From: Chromatiaceae bacterium | Lineage (GTDB): Bacteria; Pseudomonadota; Gammaproteobacteria; Chromatiales; Chromatiaceae | Direction of reading: 5' to 3' | Assembly: GCA_024235255.1 (NCBI GenBank) | Contig: JACKMT010000001.1 | Coordinates: 620,001 to 684,000, forward strand | DNA: 64,000 bases | Shown: piece by piece, positions 41,093 to 50,731 of the stretch | How positions within the stretch are numbered: the stretch's first letter is position 1 | Layout of the letters: each line of letters opens with the position of its first letter | Translations under genes and position numbers: made by a program | The notes under the pieces: generated by a model | Seen by the model: only the letters and a program-made list of their open reading frames with translations | Told to the model about the DNA's origin: nothing | The model's database searches: none

Positions 41093-43297
41093 CTATGCCA
41101 GATCCACGACGATACCCGCATTCGTGCACAGTTCTGCGCGTTGTGCGGCGGCGCGCGCAAATTCCGGAATCCCGGCGGCCTCCAAAGGAGCGCTGAAGTA
41201 ATAGCCCTGCAGGCAATCGCAATTGAGCGACTGAAGTTTCTCTTTGTGGGCCAACTCCTCGACACCTTCCGCCACCACGCTGCAGCCCAGCACGTGCGCC
41301 ATCTCTATGATATTGCCGAGCAGCGCCATGTCCCGTTCGCTGGCGAGCATGTCGGTGACAAACACCCGATCGGTCTTCACACGATCGATAGGCAGATCCT
41401 TGAGTGAAGCAAGCGAGGAGTACCCGGTACCAAAATCATCGATCGCGATGCGTACTCCCAATTCGTGCAGCTGGGCCAGTGTCTCGCGTGCCTGGACGTG
41501 GGTTTGCACGGTGCTTTCGGTGATTTCCAGTTCAAGCAGGTGCGGCGAGAGCCCCGTGCTTTTGAGTACCCCGCGTACGGTGTCGACAAAACTGCGTTCC
41601 AGCAGTTGCAGCGGCGAGATGTTCACCGCCACCGAAAAGATGTTTTCACCAGATTCCAGCCATTGTGCCGCTTGAGTACAGGCCGTGACCAGCACCCATT
41701 GTCCGAGTTCATCGATCAGGCCGGTATTTTCGGCCACGGTAATAAAGTCGTTCGGTGGGATCAGGCCGCGCTCCGGGTGCTGCCAGCGCACCAGTGCTTC
41801 CACACCGCATATCTCACCGCTCGCTGCTTCCACCTGAGGCTGATAGTGCAACCGGAACTGACCGGTGGAAAGCGCAAGCCGCATCTCCTGCTCGATCGTC
41901 AGCCGTTGCTGCGCGGCAACTGTCATCTCCGGAGAGTAGCGCGCATACTGCAGTTTGGGATTGCTTTTTACTGAATTCATGGCACTCTCAGCCGCCTTAA
42001 GCAGGCTGAAGGTGTTGTCGCCATCGACGGGATACAGGGCGATGCCGATACTGACGCGTGGACAGATCAGTTTCCCGCACAGATTGGTCGGTACCTGCAC
42101 CTCTTTCATATAGTGTTGCACGATAGCTAAAGCATCGCGGTTATGTGTCACACCATTGATCAGCAGCGCCAGCTCATCACTGCCCAGACGAGCGGCAAAG
42201 TCGGTGGTTCGCAGTAGGGCACGGACCCGGTAGGCAATGGTCTTCAGCAGATCGTCACCCGCCTCGTGACCCAATGTGTCATTGATATCCTTGAATCCAT
42301 CAACATCCAGATAGAGCACCGCAAACTGGTTGCCGCTGATGCGGCTGGCGGCAATGTTGGTTTCCAGCCGCTCGTAAAAATGGCTGCGACTGCCGATACC
42401 GGTGAGTTGGTCATAGTAGGAGAGGTTGTGGGTCTGCGCCAGCAGCTCATCAAGCCGGGTCTTGTGCAGTTGCAGCTCGTCCCGCTGATTGGCGATGGTT
42501 GAGACAGCTCGTTCCAGATCGATGCGAGAGAGAATACCGGCGACATAATCCTTGACCACATATTGCCCCTGCACTATTACGAAGACGACGAACATCAGCT
42601 CCAACGTCACCAGCAACCAACCATACGCCAAACCCTGCATCGCAGCGGCTGCACTTAAGATGACCAATGGCAACCACATAGCCAATACAAAACGCCGCCA
42701 GAGCGAAACTTCCAGCGTGAGGCAAGTGAATGCAGCGGCGGTAATCGCAACCGATGCAACCAAAGCAAGCTCCGTGACCTGATCAACACCACGAACAAGC
42801 AGAATAAGCCCGGTCAGACTGCCCCAGATAAAGCTAACGAGATCAACCGTCAACTGATAGCGGCGAGCCAGAGGTAGAATTGCTTCCGCCGTGGCCTTGG
42901 CAAGTTTCTGCGCGAGTCCGATACGCATCGTAGCGACCACCGCCATGAAGAGGTACAAAGTGGCGATCGGGAGCCAATGTGTGTAGAGCTGTGGGCTGGC
43001 AACGAGAAATGCCAGCATACACAATGGTGCCGCCAGAGGAATAAAGCCGGTACGTCGCCCAAGATCCTGAGCGGCTCTCGCGCTGACCGCGTGTAGCGCC
43101 ATATCGTCGGACGTAGAGCCCGCAGCGAGCCAACGCTCGGCTGCCCAGTTTATGAGCTCTTTTTGTTTGCCTGCAGCCACTCCTTTGTTCACGATGAACT
43201 CCGTTTGACCTGTTGGTCTGCTCAATGGGTTTGACAGTTGTTGTTGCAACCTTGATTTCGTAGCTGAATTATCGGACGGCGCGCTACGCTTCCCCAT
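41093..43297 (-). CDS. Membrane GGDEF-EAL protein with degenerate GGDEF (probable c-di-GMP phosphodiesterase)
   Basis: Up to 734 residues. Six or so hydrophobic segments in pairs (about 85-260) form a membrane sensor region. A GGDEF domain (about 290-455) follows, but its signature reads ARLGSDELALL, so Gly-Gly-Asp-Glu-Phe is replaced by Gly-Ser-Asp-Glu-Leu. An EAL domain (about 470-720) has EALVRWQHPERG, FITVAENTGLI, LELEITES, AIDDFGTGYSSL and VAEGVEE intact. So c-di-GMP is probably broken down, with the GGDEF half perhaps only binding GTP. The start is uncertain: the 43297 ATG has a weak SD and an internal start is possible. Confidence 0.88.
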   Translation of the reverse strand: MGKRSAPSDNSATKSRLQQQLSNPLSRPTGQTEFIVNKGVAAGKQKELINWAAERWLAAGSTSDDMALHAVSARAAQDLGRRTGFIPLAAPLCMLAFLVASPQLYTHWLPIATLYLFMAVVATMRIGLAQKLAKATAEAILPLARRYQLTVDLVSFIWGSLTGLILLVRGVDQVTELALVASVAITAAAFTCLTLEVSLWRRFVLAMWLPLVILSAAAAMQGLAYGWLLVTLELMFVVFVIVQGQYVVKDYVAGILSRIDLERAVSTIANQRDELQLHKTRLDELLAQTHNLSYYDQLTGIGSRSHFYERLETNIAASRISGNQFAVLYLDVDGFKDINDTLGHEAGDDLLKTIAYRVRALLRTTDFAARLGSDELALLINGVTHNRDALAIVQHYMKEVQVPTNLCGKLICPRVSIGIALYPVDGDNTFSLLKAAESAMNSVKSNPKLQYARYSPEMTVAAQQRLTIEQEMRLALSTGQFRLHYQPQVEAASGEICGVEALVRWQHPERGLIPPNDFITVAENTGLIDELGQWVLVTACTQAAQWLESGENIFSVAVNISPLQLLERSFVDTVRGVLKSTGLSPHLLELEITESTVQTHVQARETLAQLHELGVRIAIDDFGTGYSSLASLKDLPIDRVKTDRVFVTDMLASERDMALLGNIIEMAHVLGCSVVAEGVEELAHKEKLQSLNCDCLQGYYFSAPLEAAGIPEFARAAAQRAELCTNAGIVVDLA

Positions 43298-43442
43298 CAG
43301 GGGAAGGGGAGACCTGAATTTAATCTTCGAAATCCCTGAAGTGGCAGGGTTGAAGCAAGCGGGTGTTCGTTACCGGATTACACGTGGAGGAAAAAACTTA
43401 ATTCACTGATTTCATTAATTTAACTGATATAAAGCAGGTCCG

Positions 43443-44093
43443 TTACTTATACACAGAGGTGATGCCCTCACGGATCGCGTATTTGGTCAGTTCCGCGACA
43501 CTGCGCAGATCAAGCTTGTCCATGATCTTCTTGCGGTGAGTCTCCACCGTCTTCACGCTGACGAAGAGGCGCTCGGCGATCTCCGCAGTGGAATGTCCCT
43601 CGGCAATCATTTGCAGGGTCTCCTTCTCCCGTGCGGTCAGCGGTGATGCCTCCTCGCCCTCCTGCAGCTGCCCGAGCGCGATATCCTGCAGAATGGAACC
43701 GGATGCCTGAGGGCTGACATACAACCGTCCTGCCAGCACGGCGCACAAGGCCGCGGCGATCTCCTCAAATGCATTCTCCTTGACCAGATAGCCCATGGCG
43801 CCGGCCTCCAGCATCTGTTTCACATAGCGGCTATCGGAGTGCATCGACAATACCAGCACCCGCACTTCGGGCATGGTCTTGGCAAGCTGCCGGGTCGCAT
43901 CGATGCCGTTCATCTCATTCATGGCCACGTCCATGATAACGAGGTCGGGGTTCAACTGACGCGCCAGTTTGAGCGCCTCACGACCGTTGGAGGCCTCGCC
44001 GACAACCTCATAGCTGCCGTCATCCTCGATCAGGCTGCGCAATCCTTCACGCACAATTTTGTGGTCATCGACTACCAGAATCCTTTTTTTCAT
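43443..44093 (-). CDS. NarL/FixJ-family response regulator
   Basis: 216 residues. Receiver domain (1-122) with acidic pair DD, phospho-acceptor Asp in DLVIMDVAMNEMNG and the Lys of YLVKENAFEE. A LuxR-type DNA-binding domain (about 148-212) has LTAREKETLQMIAEGHSTAE and RLFVSVKTVETHRKKIMDKL. It overlaps the upstream response-regulator/kinase gene by ATGA, so it is the output of that three-gene phosphorelay. Targets are unknown. Confidence 0.94.
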   Translation of the reverse strand: MKKRILVVDDHKIVREGLRSLIEDDGSYEVVGEASNGREALKLARQLNPDLVIMDVAMNEMNGIDATRQLAKTMPEVRVLVLSMHSDSRYVKQMLEAGAMGYLVKENAFEEIAAALCAVLAGRLYVSPQASGSILQDIALGQLQEGEEASPLTAREKETLQMIAEGHSTAEIAERLFVSVKTVETHRKKIMDKLDLRSVAELTKYAIREGITSVYK

Positions 44094-45184
44094 GCACCGA
44101 TCTCCTCAGTACTTTTCGGCACACTCATTGTGACGCAGGTGCCGCCATTGCTCTCAAAGGAGAGCTTCCCGCCCAGCATATCGATGCGATCGCGCAGCAC
44201 GAACAGACCGAAACCGCCGTTCACTCCCGGCTTGGAAGCGGCCATATCGGCCATGCCGACGCCATCGTCGCGCACCTCGATCAACATCTCACCTTCACTT
44301 GTATTGATGGAGATTGCCGCCCGGCCGGCACGCGCGTGTTTGACGATATTCAACATCAGTTCGCGAATTGCCCGGAACAGGAACACCCTTGTCTCCTCAT
44401 TGAGGCGATCATAACTCTCGGCGCTATCCACCCGGAAGCGGATGCCATGCCCGCCGAGGACGCTTTCCGCCAGCCACTCCACGGCGGGACCCAGGCCCAG
44501 TTCGTAGAGAACCGGCGGACTCACCTGGACCATCAACGTACGCAGCTCCTTCAAGGTCGTATCAATGGTCTCGGAGATGTTGTCGATATCACCGCATTGT
44601 TCGGCCTTAAGACCGCTTTTCAGTCGACCAAGATTGATTTTGGCGAGTACCAGTCTCTGAATCGGTCCATCGTGCAACTCGCGGGCAATGCGCCGCCGCT
44701 CCCGCTCTTCCGCCAAAACCAGCTCGGCGCCGACCTGCCGCAAGCTCCGGGTGCGCTCCTTCACCCGCAGTTCGAGCACTTCGTTGTGCCGCTCCAGCTC
44801 GCGCCGTGCGCGGCGCAAGGCGAGGTGCGTCTGGATGCGCGCCTTTACCGTCGGCGGGCTTATCGGTTTGGTAATATAGTCCACCGCGCCGAGCCCCAGG
44901 CCGAAGGTCTCGCCTTCGACATCGTCGCGGGAGGTGAGAAAAATCAATGGAATATCATGGGTGGTGGGATCCTCTTTGATGCGCCTGCAGGTTTCGTATC
45001 CGTCGATGCCCGGCATAAACAGATCAAGCAGAATGAGATCCGGCCGATTGCCATCCCGCAGCCGCCGCAGCGCCTCTTCACCGCTTCTGGCAAGCAGAAT
45101 ACGATATTCCAACTGCAGAATGCCGATGAGCACATCCAGATAGATCTTCTCGTCGTCAACAATCAGGATGGTTGCTTTTTTCAC
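44090..45184 (-). CDS. Receiver-histidine kinase fusion (no membrane or sensor domain)
   Basis: 364 residues if started at GTG 45184 (VKKATILIVDDE, with GGGAG seven bases upstream); ATG 45199, overlapping the upstream stop, would add five residues. An N-terminal receiver (about 1-120; DLILLDLFMPGIDG, YITKPISP) joins through a coiled coil to a HisKA_3 domain (RRIARELHDGPIQRLVLAKI) and a HATPase (RDDGVGMADM, NGGFGLFVLRDRI). It should take phosphate from the upstream hybrid kinase or be gated by it, and in turn phosphorylate the NarL-type regulator coded next. Cytoplasmic. Confidence 0.9.
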   Translation of the reverse strand: MKKATILIVDDEKIYLDVLIGILQLEYRILLARSGEEALRRLRDGNRPDLILLDLFMPGIDGYETCRRIKEDPTTHDIPLIFLTSRDDVEGETFGLGLGAVDYITKPISPPTVKARIQTHLALRRARRELERHNEVLELRVKERTRSLRQVGAELVLAEERERRRIARELHDGPIQRLVLAKINLGRLKSGLKAEQCGDIDNISETIDTTLKELRTLMVQVSPPVLYELGLGPAVEWLAESVLGGHGIRFRVDSAESYDRLNEETRVFLFRAIRELMLNIVKHARAGRAAISINTSEGEMLIEVRDDGVGMADMAASKPGVNGGFGLFVLRDRIDMLGGKLSFESNGGTCVTMSVPKSTEEIGA

Positions 45185-45198
45185 GCCCCGCTCTCCCA

Positions 45199-48100
45199 TC
45201 ACTCCGTGCCCCGAATGATCTCATCCGAGAGCAAGCTCAATGTCTGCTGCGCCGTTTCGAAATCGTGGTGATTGAGTTGCTCAACCAGTCGCTCCAACAG
45301 GCTACGGCTGCGGCTGCCGAGAGAGAACCCGTTCAGCCGGTCAACCAGGCTTAAAGCCTCTGCATCGCCGTTGTCGAGCAACCATGCGAGCCTGGACAGC
45401 AGATCTTCCATCCGTTCGTCGCCTGACGCTGGTTCGGACCCGGATGTCGACGGTGCATCCTCCGCTGCTTGTGCCAGATGCTCCCGTAACGCGCCCAGCG
45501 TTTGATTAAAAACCAGCTTCAACCGGGGCAGACGAAAAGCGACCGCGTCCAGATCGCTGCGCTGAGCGTAGGGTTCGAGTGTGGCAGCCGCCTCCTGAAC
45601 GCCGGCCGCGCCGATGCTGCCTGCCACACCTTTGAGCGTATGCAGCAGGTGCTCAACTTTCCGCTGTTCACCGGCGCTGCAATATTGCTCCAGCTGCTCC
45701 ATGGAATCACTGTAACGCTCGACAAACTCACGCAGCAGATTGTCATATATCCGCCGGTTGCCGCCGACTCGCAGCAGGCCATCGGCGAAATCGACGGCCG
45801 CATCCGGCTGACGGCGGCCGGCTGTGGGCGGGCTATCCTGCAATTTCATTCCGGCCGTAAACTGCTTCCCGTCGCTTGCGACTGCTGGATCACTCCGCAA
45901 CGGCTTCCGTCTCAACCAGGTAGTGAGGGTTGCATGGAGCATAGCAGGATCCACCGGTTTAGGGATGTGCCCATTCATACCGGCTTCCAGCGAACGTTCC
46001 GCATCCCCCACCATTGCGTTTGCCGTCATGGCCAATATCGGCAAAGAATCCATGCCGGGCATTTGGCGCATACGCGCCGTGGCTTGGTAGCCATCCAGGT
46101 CGGGCATCTGAATATCCATCAGCACAACGTCCGGGCGTCTCTGTTGCACCTGATCCAAAGCTTGCCTAGCGCTGCCGCAGACAGTAACCGAAAGCCCCAT
46201 CTGTTCGAGCAGCTCTTTTGCCACCTGCTGATTGATTGGATTGTCCTCCACCAGCAGCACCTCTCCGTGCAGATCCGCAAGTCCCTGTTCTCCAGGCAAT
46301 TCTCTCTCGTCACAGACCGCATTCAGATTCGGATCGAAGGCCTGTGCGACAGCGTCCAGCAGATGCGAGGGCGTGATGGGTTTGACCAGAAAGCCGTCGA
46401 TACCATCCAGATCCAGCGCCTGCTCCATCACCTCACGGCCGTACGCCGTCATCATAATGATACGAGGCTGGGTCCGCAGACCGGACTGACGAATCATGCG
46501 GGCGACCGCGAAGCCATCCGGATCAGGCATGCGCCAGTCGAGCAGCAGCAGATCAAAAGGTCGTTCGGTGGCATGCAGTTTTTCCAGCGCCTCTTTCCCG
46601 CCCGCAACCACCTCTACGCGATACGCGAGGGAGAGCAACAGATCGGCCAGGACCTGCCGTGCAATGGGATTATCATCCACCAACAACAACCTGAGTCCTT
46701 CGGTATGCAGGCGGCTGCGTGTACCTTTCTGCTCGGCGACTCCGAATGGCAGCTTCAGCTCGAAACAGCTCCCTTTACCAGGTGTGCTGTGCGCACTCAG
46801 GGTTCCACCCATCAGATCGGTCAGCTGTTTGCAAATGGAAAGCCCGAGACCGGTGCCGCCGTACTCACGGGTGGTCGAACCGTCCGCCTGAATAAAAGGC
46901 GAAAAAAGCTTATCGATCTTGTCCGCCGCGATGCCGATGCCGGTGTCCTCCACGGTAAACTGCAGCTCCAGCGGCGCGGCTCCCGCAATCTTTTTGATAC
47001 CGACAATAATGCCGCCCTCATTGGTGAACTTGGTGGCGTTACCCACCAGGTTGGTGAGAATTTGTGTGAGACGGTGCGGATCGCCATGCAGACGCGTTGG
47101 CACGTCAGGATCAATGTCATAGATAAACTCCACCGGCTTTTCGGCCAGACGCGTTCCGGCAAGCGTCGTGATGTTGTCCAGCACCTCGTCGATATCGAAG
47201 TCGATCCGCTCGATGCGCAGCTGGCCCGCCTCGATTTTGGAAAAGTCCAGGATATCGTCAATGATGGTCAACAGCGCGTGCGCCGAGATCTGAATCTTCC
47301 CCAGATAATCCTGCTGCCTGGGGGTCAGTGATGTGCGGTTCAACAGATGTCCGAGTCCGACAATGGCATTCATCGGCGTGCGGATCTCGTGGCTCATATT
47401 GGCCAGAAACTGACCCTTGAAGCGGCTGGCCTCTTCGGCCTGCTCCTTCGCTCTCGCCAGCTCCCGCTCCATGTTGCGGCGTTCCGTGATATTAACCACG
47501 ACGCCGAGCACTGCCGGCTCGTCGTTGTAGGTGATGGGCAGGGCAGAGAGTATTCCTTCGATGATCTCTCCCCGGCTGCCGCGATATGGCACCTCGTGCA
47601 TCACGACTTTTCCCTGCCGTTGCAGGATGGCGATAATCTCCTCGCGTTGTTGCTCTTTGGCGTAGAAGACATCAGTGTGGTTACCAACCACAGGCGTATC
47701 GCCGCCAATCTCTTTCTGCGCCTGGGGATTTGCCAGCAAAATTTTTCCTTCGACATCCGAGATGACAACAGCAACAGGCAATGCATTCAGCACTTTGCTG
47801 AACTGCTCCTCCGCTGCCTTCCGCTGCGTGATATCCCAGTTAACGCCGATCAGCTGATCAGGTCCATCATCGCCCGCCGGAATTGCGGTCACCGCGCCAT
47901 AGATGTAACGCGTCGATCCATCTGGCCGGAGAATGCGGAAGTCGACCTGCATGTCGCCGCCGTCACGCATCGCCTTGCGCAAAGCATCGGTGACCGATCT
48001 GCGATCTTCCGGATAGACCTGCTGCAACCACTCACGCACAGTGAGATAGTCTTTCGAGCCGAAGCCATAGATTTCCAGCAAACGGTCATCAAACACCAGT

Positions 48101-50397
48101 CGATTGGTGCCGTCGGTCAAACGCTCCCAGACACCCAACGCGATCGCCTGAGTCGCCATGGCGAAACGCCGGTTCGCCGCCAGTAGATGCTGATTCAGCC
48201 GATGGACATCCAGTTCAGCCTGTTTGCGCCGCGTGATATCGGTATGCGTACCGAGCGCGCGCAGCGCGTTGCCCTGCGCGTCGCGGGAGAAGACATGACC
48301 ACGGGAGAGTATCCAGCGATATCCGCCCTCCTTTGTGCGCAGTCGAAACTCCTGCTCATACTTCGCCTCCGGGTCATTGAGCATACGCTCGTTATTGGTT
48401 AGCGTCCGCTCGCGGTCCTCTGGGTGCAGCAGATCGCAAAAGGTAGCGAAAGTAGAAGCCAGCTCGCCTGCATCGTAACCCAGCATAGACATCCACAACG
48501 GGCTGTAGAAAACCTCGCCGGTGCGCGCATTCCAATCCCACAGGCCCACGGAAGCCGCATCCATGGCCAGCTGAAAACGCTCCTCGCTGATGCGCAGACG
48601 CTCTTTTTGCCGACGCATCCAGTAAGCCCATGCCAGCGCCAACAGCAGCACTACGGTTGCAATCAGCACGACCTGGGTAATGTGCTCATAGTTGGTTCGC
48701 GCAGCAAACTTCTCGCGGCCCCAGCGGTCGAGTATCTGCTGTGTCTGACCTTTGGTAATGGCATCGAGCGCCCGGTTTAGCAGGGGCACCAGGGGTTCGA
48801 GCTCCGGCTGCACTCCCAGGGCCAGGCGGGTATCAAATTCGGTCCTGCCGACGATACGGACATTGTTGATCCCCAGCTCACCGATGTGGTAGCTCGCCTG
48901 CGCCAGCGTGGCAAAAAGTGCGTCGACCTCGCCGGTAGACACGGCCGTCAGTCCGTCCTGAATCGTGTCGACTAGCTGATAGTCAAGCTGCGGGTATTTC
49001 GCGCGTATCTCCGGCAGGTAACCGTAATCCCTGATCACTGCAATGCGGCGGTCCGCGATCTGGTCGATATTGTCAACGAATCGCTGGGACTCTTGCATCA
49101 CGATAACCACCGGACTGAAGAGATAGGACTTGGTGAAGCGCAGTATGCTGGTCAGTTCGGAGTTTTCGGTTTCCGACAGCACATCGATCTTGCCTTCGCG
49201 CGCCTTCGCCACGGACTCGGACCAGGTATCCGTCGGTACATACTCAAACCGCACGCCCAGGATACTCTCTATCAACCGCAGGTGATCGGCGACTATACCT
49301 ATATACTCCCCGTTGTCATCGACCGCTTCGTAAGGTAACCAGTTTGGATCGCCGGCAAACCGCAGCAGTTGATGTTGCTGCAGCCACTCGCTTTCCGACG
49401 CACTGAGCTCCACTGTTGCCGGCTCCGCACCTGCACCGAGCCAGCGACTGTAGATTGTCTGCTTCTCCTCATTGGTTATTGCGGCCAGTCCTTTGCGCAG
49501 AATGGAGGTAAGCACCGGCTGATCTTCACGCGTGACCAGATGCAGAAAACTGCTTCCCAGATGGCGCGCGGACTTGAACGGAACGATGCTGCCAATGCCC
49601 TGCTTGCGCAGCAGATGGTGAAGCACTGCATAGGCGTCGTAGAGAATATCAGCCCGTCCCTCCAGCACGGCTTCGAGCGCCTCCGGCGTGGAATCGACCG
49701 GGACGACTTCGAGCTGCGGAAAAAATTTTTCCAGCTTGTCCGCAAGCGCATAATTGCGCGGCATTGCCACCCGCAATCCCTGCAGATCGCTGAGATTGCG
49801 TACATCGAGATCGTCGCGCACAAAAAAATAGTCCAGGACTTCGAAGTAGGGTTGCGTATAGCTCAGGAACCGGTCCCGGTCGACGGTGTAGTAGACCGAC
49901 CCGAGCAGGTTATATTCATCTTTTCCGATGCCATCAAGCAGTCTGCTCCAGGCGTCTGTTTTAAAGACGAATTGCAGACCGGTCTTCTGCGTGATCAGGT
50001 CGATAAAATCCCGCGTCACGCCGATGTACTCGCCCTTGTCATCGACCATGTCGAACGGCGCCCAATCCGGCACCGCCCCCATGCGAACGAAGGGATGCTC
50101 CCTGATCCAATTGCGCTCTTCCGGCGTCAGTCCGACAGCCGATTTCATCTGCCCGGTGTTCTGGTTGAGGTCAAACCGGACCTGCTCCAGCATGCGCTCC
50201 GCCGAGCGTCCTGCGGCATAAACTTTCAGATCAAGGCCGACAGCCTGAGCTGCCGCCTGGGCAAACTCGGAAAACTCTCCCCAGAAATTTCCGTTATGGG
50301 GTACGAATAGTCCGACGCGGGAAGCTGCCTGAACGGGCATGATCGACGTGCACCAGACCACCAGCAGGATAATTATCTGACGAATGTTTGGCTTCAC
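45199..50397 (-). CDS. Giant hybrid sensor kinase, BvgS/EvgS-like, with two SBP_bac_3 domains
   Basis: 1732 residues. A signal sequence (1-24) is followed by a short piece resembling the start of a type I sugar-binding protein (26-75), then two periplasmic SBP_bac_3 domains (about 95-320 and 340-560). A membrane helix (about 573-593) leads to three PAS domains (about 603-725, 742-860, 865-975), HisKA with H1003 (MSHEIRTPMN), HATPase (about 1100-1217; TVEDTGIGIA, GGTGLGLSI), two receivers (D1287, D1428) and an HPt domain (H1586, LLHTLKG). The tandem Venus flytraps suggest direct binding of amino acids or small acids. First gene of a kinase-kinase-NarL operon, divergent from a chemoreceptor gene. 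Confidence 0.94.
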   Translation of the reverse strand: MKPNIRQIIILLVVWCTSIMPVQAASRVGLFVPHNGNFWGEFSEFAQAAAQAVGLDLKVYAAGRSAERMLEQVRFDLNQNTGQMKSAVGLTPEERNWIREHPFVRMGAVPDWAPFDMVDDKGEYIGVTRDFIDLITQKTGLQFVFKTDAWSRLLDGIGKDEYNLLGSVYYTVDRDRFLSYTQPYFEVLDYFFVRDDLDVRNLSDLQGLRVAMPRNYALADKLEKFFPQLEVVPVDSTPEALEAVLEGRADILYDAYAVLHHLLRKQGIGSIVPFKSARHLGSSFLHLVTREDQPVLTSILRKGLAAITNEEKQTIYSRWLGAGAEPATVELSASESEWLQQHQLLRFAGDPNWLPYEAVDDNGEYIGIVADHLRLIESILGVRFEYVPTDTWSESVAKAREGKIDVLSETENSELTSILRFTKSYLFSPVVIVMQESQRFVDNIDQIADRRIAVIRDYGYLPEIRAKYPQLDYQLVDTIQDGLTAVSTGEVDALFATLAQASYHIGELGINNVRIVGRTEFDTRLALGVQPELEPLVPLLNRALDAITKGQTQQILDRWGREKFAARTNYEHITQVVLIATVVLLLALAWAYWMRRQKERLRISEERFQLAMDAASVGLWDWNARTGEVFYSPLWMSMLGYDAGELASTFATFCDLLHPEDRERTLTNNERMLNDPEAKYEQEFRLRTKEGGYRWILSRGHVFSRDAQGNALRALGTHTDITRRKQAELDVHRLNQHLLAANRRFAMATQAIALGVWERLTDGTNRLVFDDRLLEIYGFGSKDYLTVREWLQQVYPEDRRSVTDALRKAMRDGGDMQVDFRILRPDGSTRYIYGAVTAIPAGDDGPDQLIGVNWDITQRKAAEEQFSKVLNALPVAVVISDVEGKILLANPQAQKEIGGDTPVVGNHTDVFYAKEQQREEIIAILQRQGKVVMHEVPYRGSRGEIIEGILSALPITYNDEPAVLGVVVNITERRNMERELARAKEQAEEASRFKGQFLANMSHEIRTPMNAIVGLGHLLNRTSLTPRQQDYLGKIQISAHALLTIIDDILDFSKIEAGQLRIERIDFDIDEVLDNITTLAGTRLAEKPVEFIYDIDPDVPTRLHGDPHRLTQILTNLVGNATKFTNEGGIIVGIKKIAGAAPLELQFTVEDTGIGIAADKIDKLFSPFIQADGSTTREYGGTGLGLSICKQLTDLMGGTLSAHSTPGKGSCFELKLPFGVAEQKGTRSRLHTEGLRLLLVDDNPIARQVLADLLLSLAYRVEVVAGGKEALEKLHATERPFDLLLLDWRMPDPDGFAVARMIRQSGLRTQPRIIMMTAYGREVMEQALDLDGIDGFLVKPITPSHLLDAVAQAFDPNLNAVCDERELPGEQGLADLHGEVLLVEDNPINQQVAKELLEQMGLSVTVCGSARQALDQVQQRRPDVVLMDIQMPDLDGYQATARMRQMPGMDSLPILAMTANAMVGDAERSLEAGMNGHIPKPVDPAMLHATLTTWLRRKPLRSDPAVASDGKQFTAGMKLQDSPPTAGRRQPDAAVDFADGLLRVGGNRRIYDNLLREFVERYSDSMEQLEQYCSAGEQRKVEHLLHTLKGVAGSIGAAGVQEAAATLEPYAQRSDLDAVAFRLPRLKLVFNQTLGALREHLAQAAEDAPSTSGSEPASGDERMEDLLSRLAWLLDNGDAEALSLVDRLNGFSLGSRSRSLLERLVEQLNHHDFETAQQTLSLLSDEIIRGTE

Positions 50398-50731
50398 CCT
50401 TCACGGTTCCGTGTAACGCAACAGCGGACTCCCGCCGCTCCACTGGGATCGAGTATACGCCATGCTGAGAGGTTCTGACCCACAGCCCAAGGAATGAAGT
50501 GGAAATAGAGCTTAAACAATCTGGGAAGGCGAATCCGATATTAGCGATTAAATACCATAAGCGGTTCCACCCGAATGACGAAAACGCTTAAAGATACGTT
50601 GGTACAGCCGATAAAAACAGTACCCCAACCTCGATGTGGCGCAATCTAAACAACTAGAAAATAATGGGATTATGTTCAATCGGTTGCCGAAATTTCCGGA
50701 TACATGCCTGTATAGAGAGACGCTAAATTAA
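50398..50731. other. Divergent intergenic region between hybrid kinase and chemoreceptor
   Basis: Apart from the sigma-28-like promoter at 50589-50614, I see no gene or repeat here. The region is more AT-rich than its neighbours. It must also hold the promoter of the kinase operon on the minus strand, which I could not place. Confidence 0.4.
50589..50614 (+). promoter_or_regulatory. Sigma-28 (FliA)-type promoter of the chemoreceptor gene
   Basis: TAAAG (50589-50593) is followed after 13 bases by GCCGATAA (50607-50614), an exact match to the FliA -10 element. The E. coli consensus TAAAGTTT-N11-GCCGATAA would have one more base between them. Predicted start near 50622, leader about 110 nt. Chemoreceptor genes are classic FliA targets. 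Confidence 0.65.
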
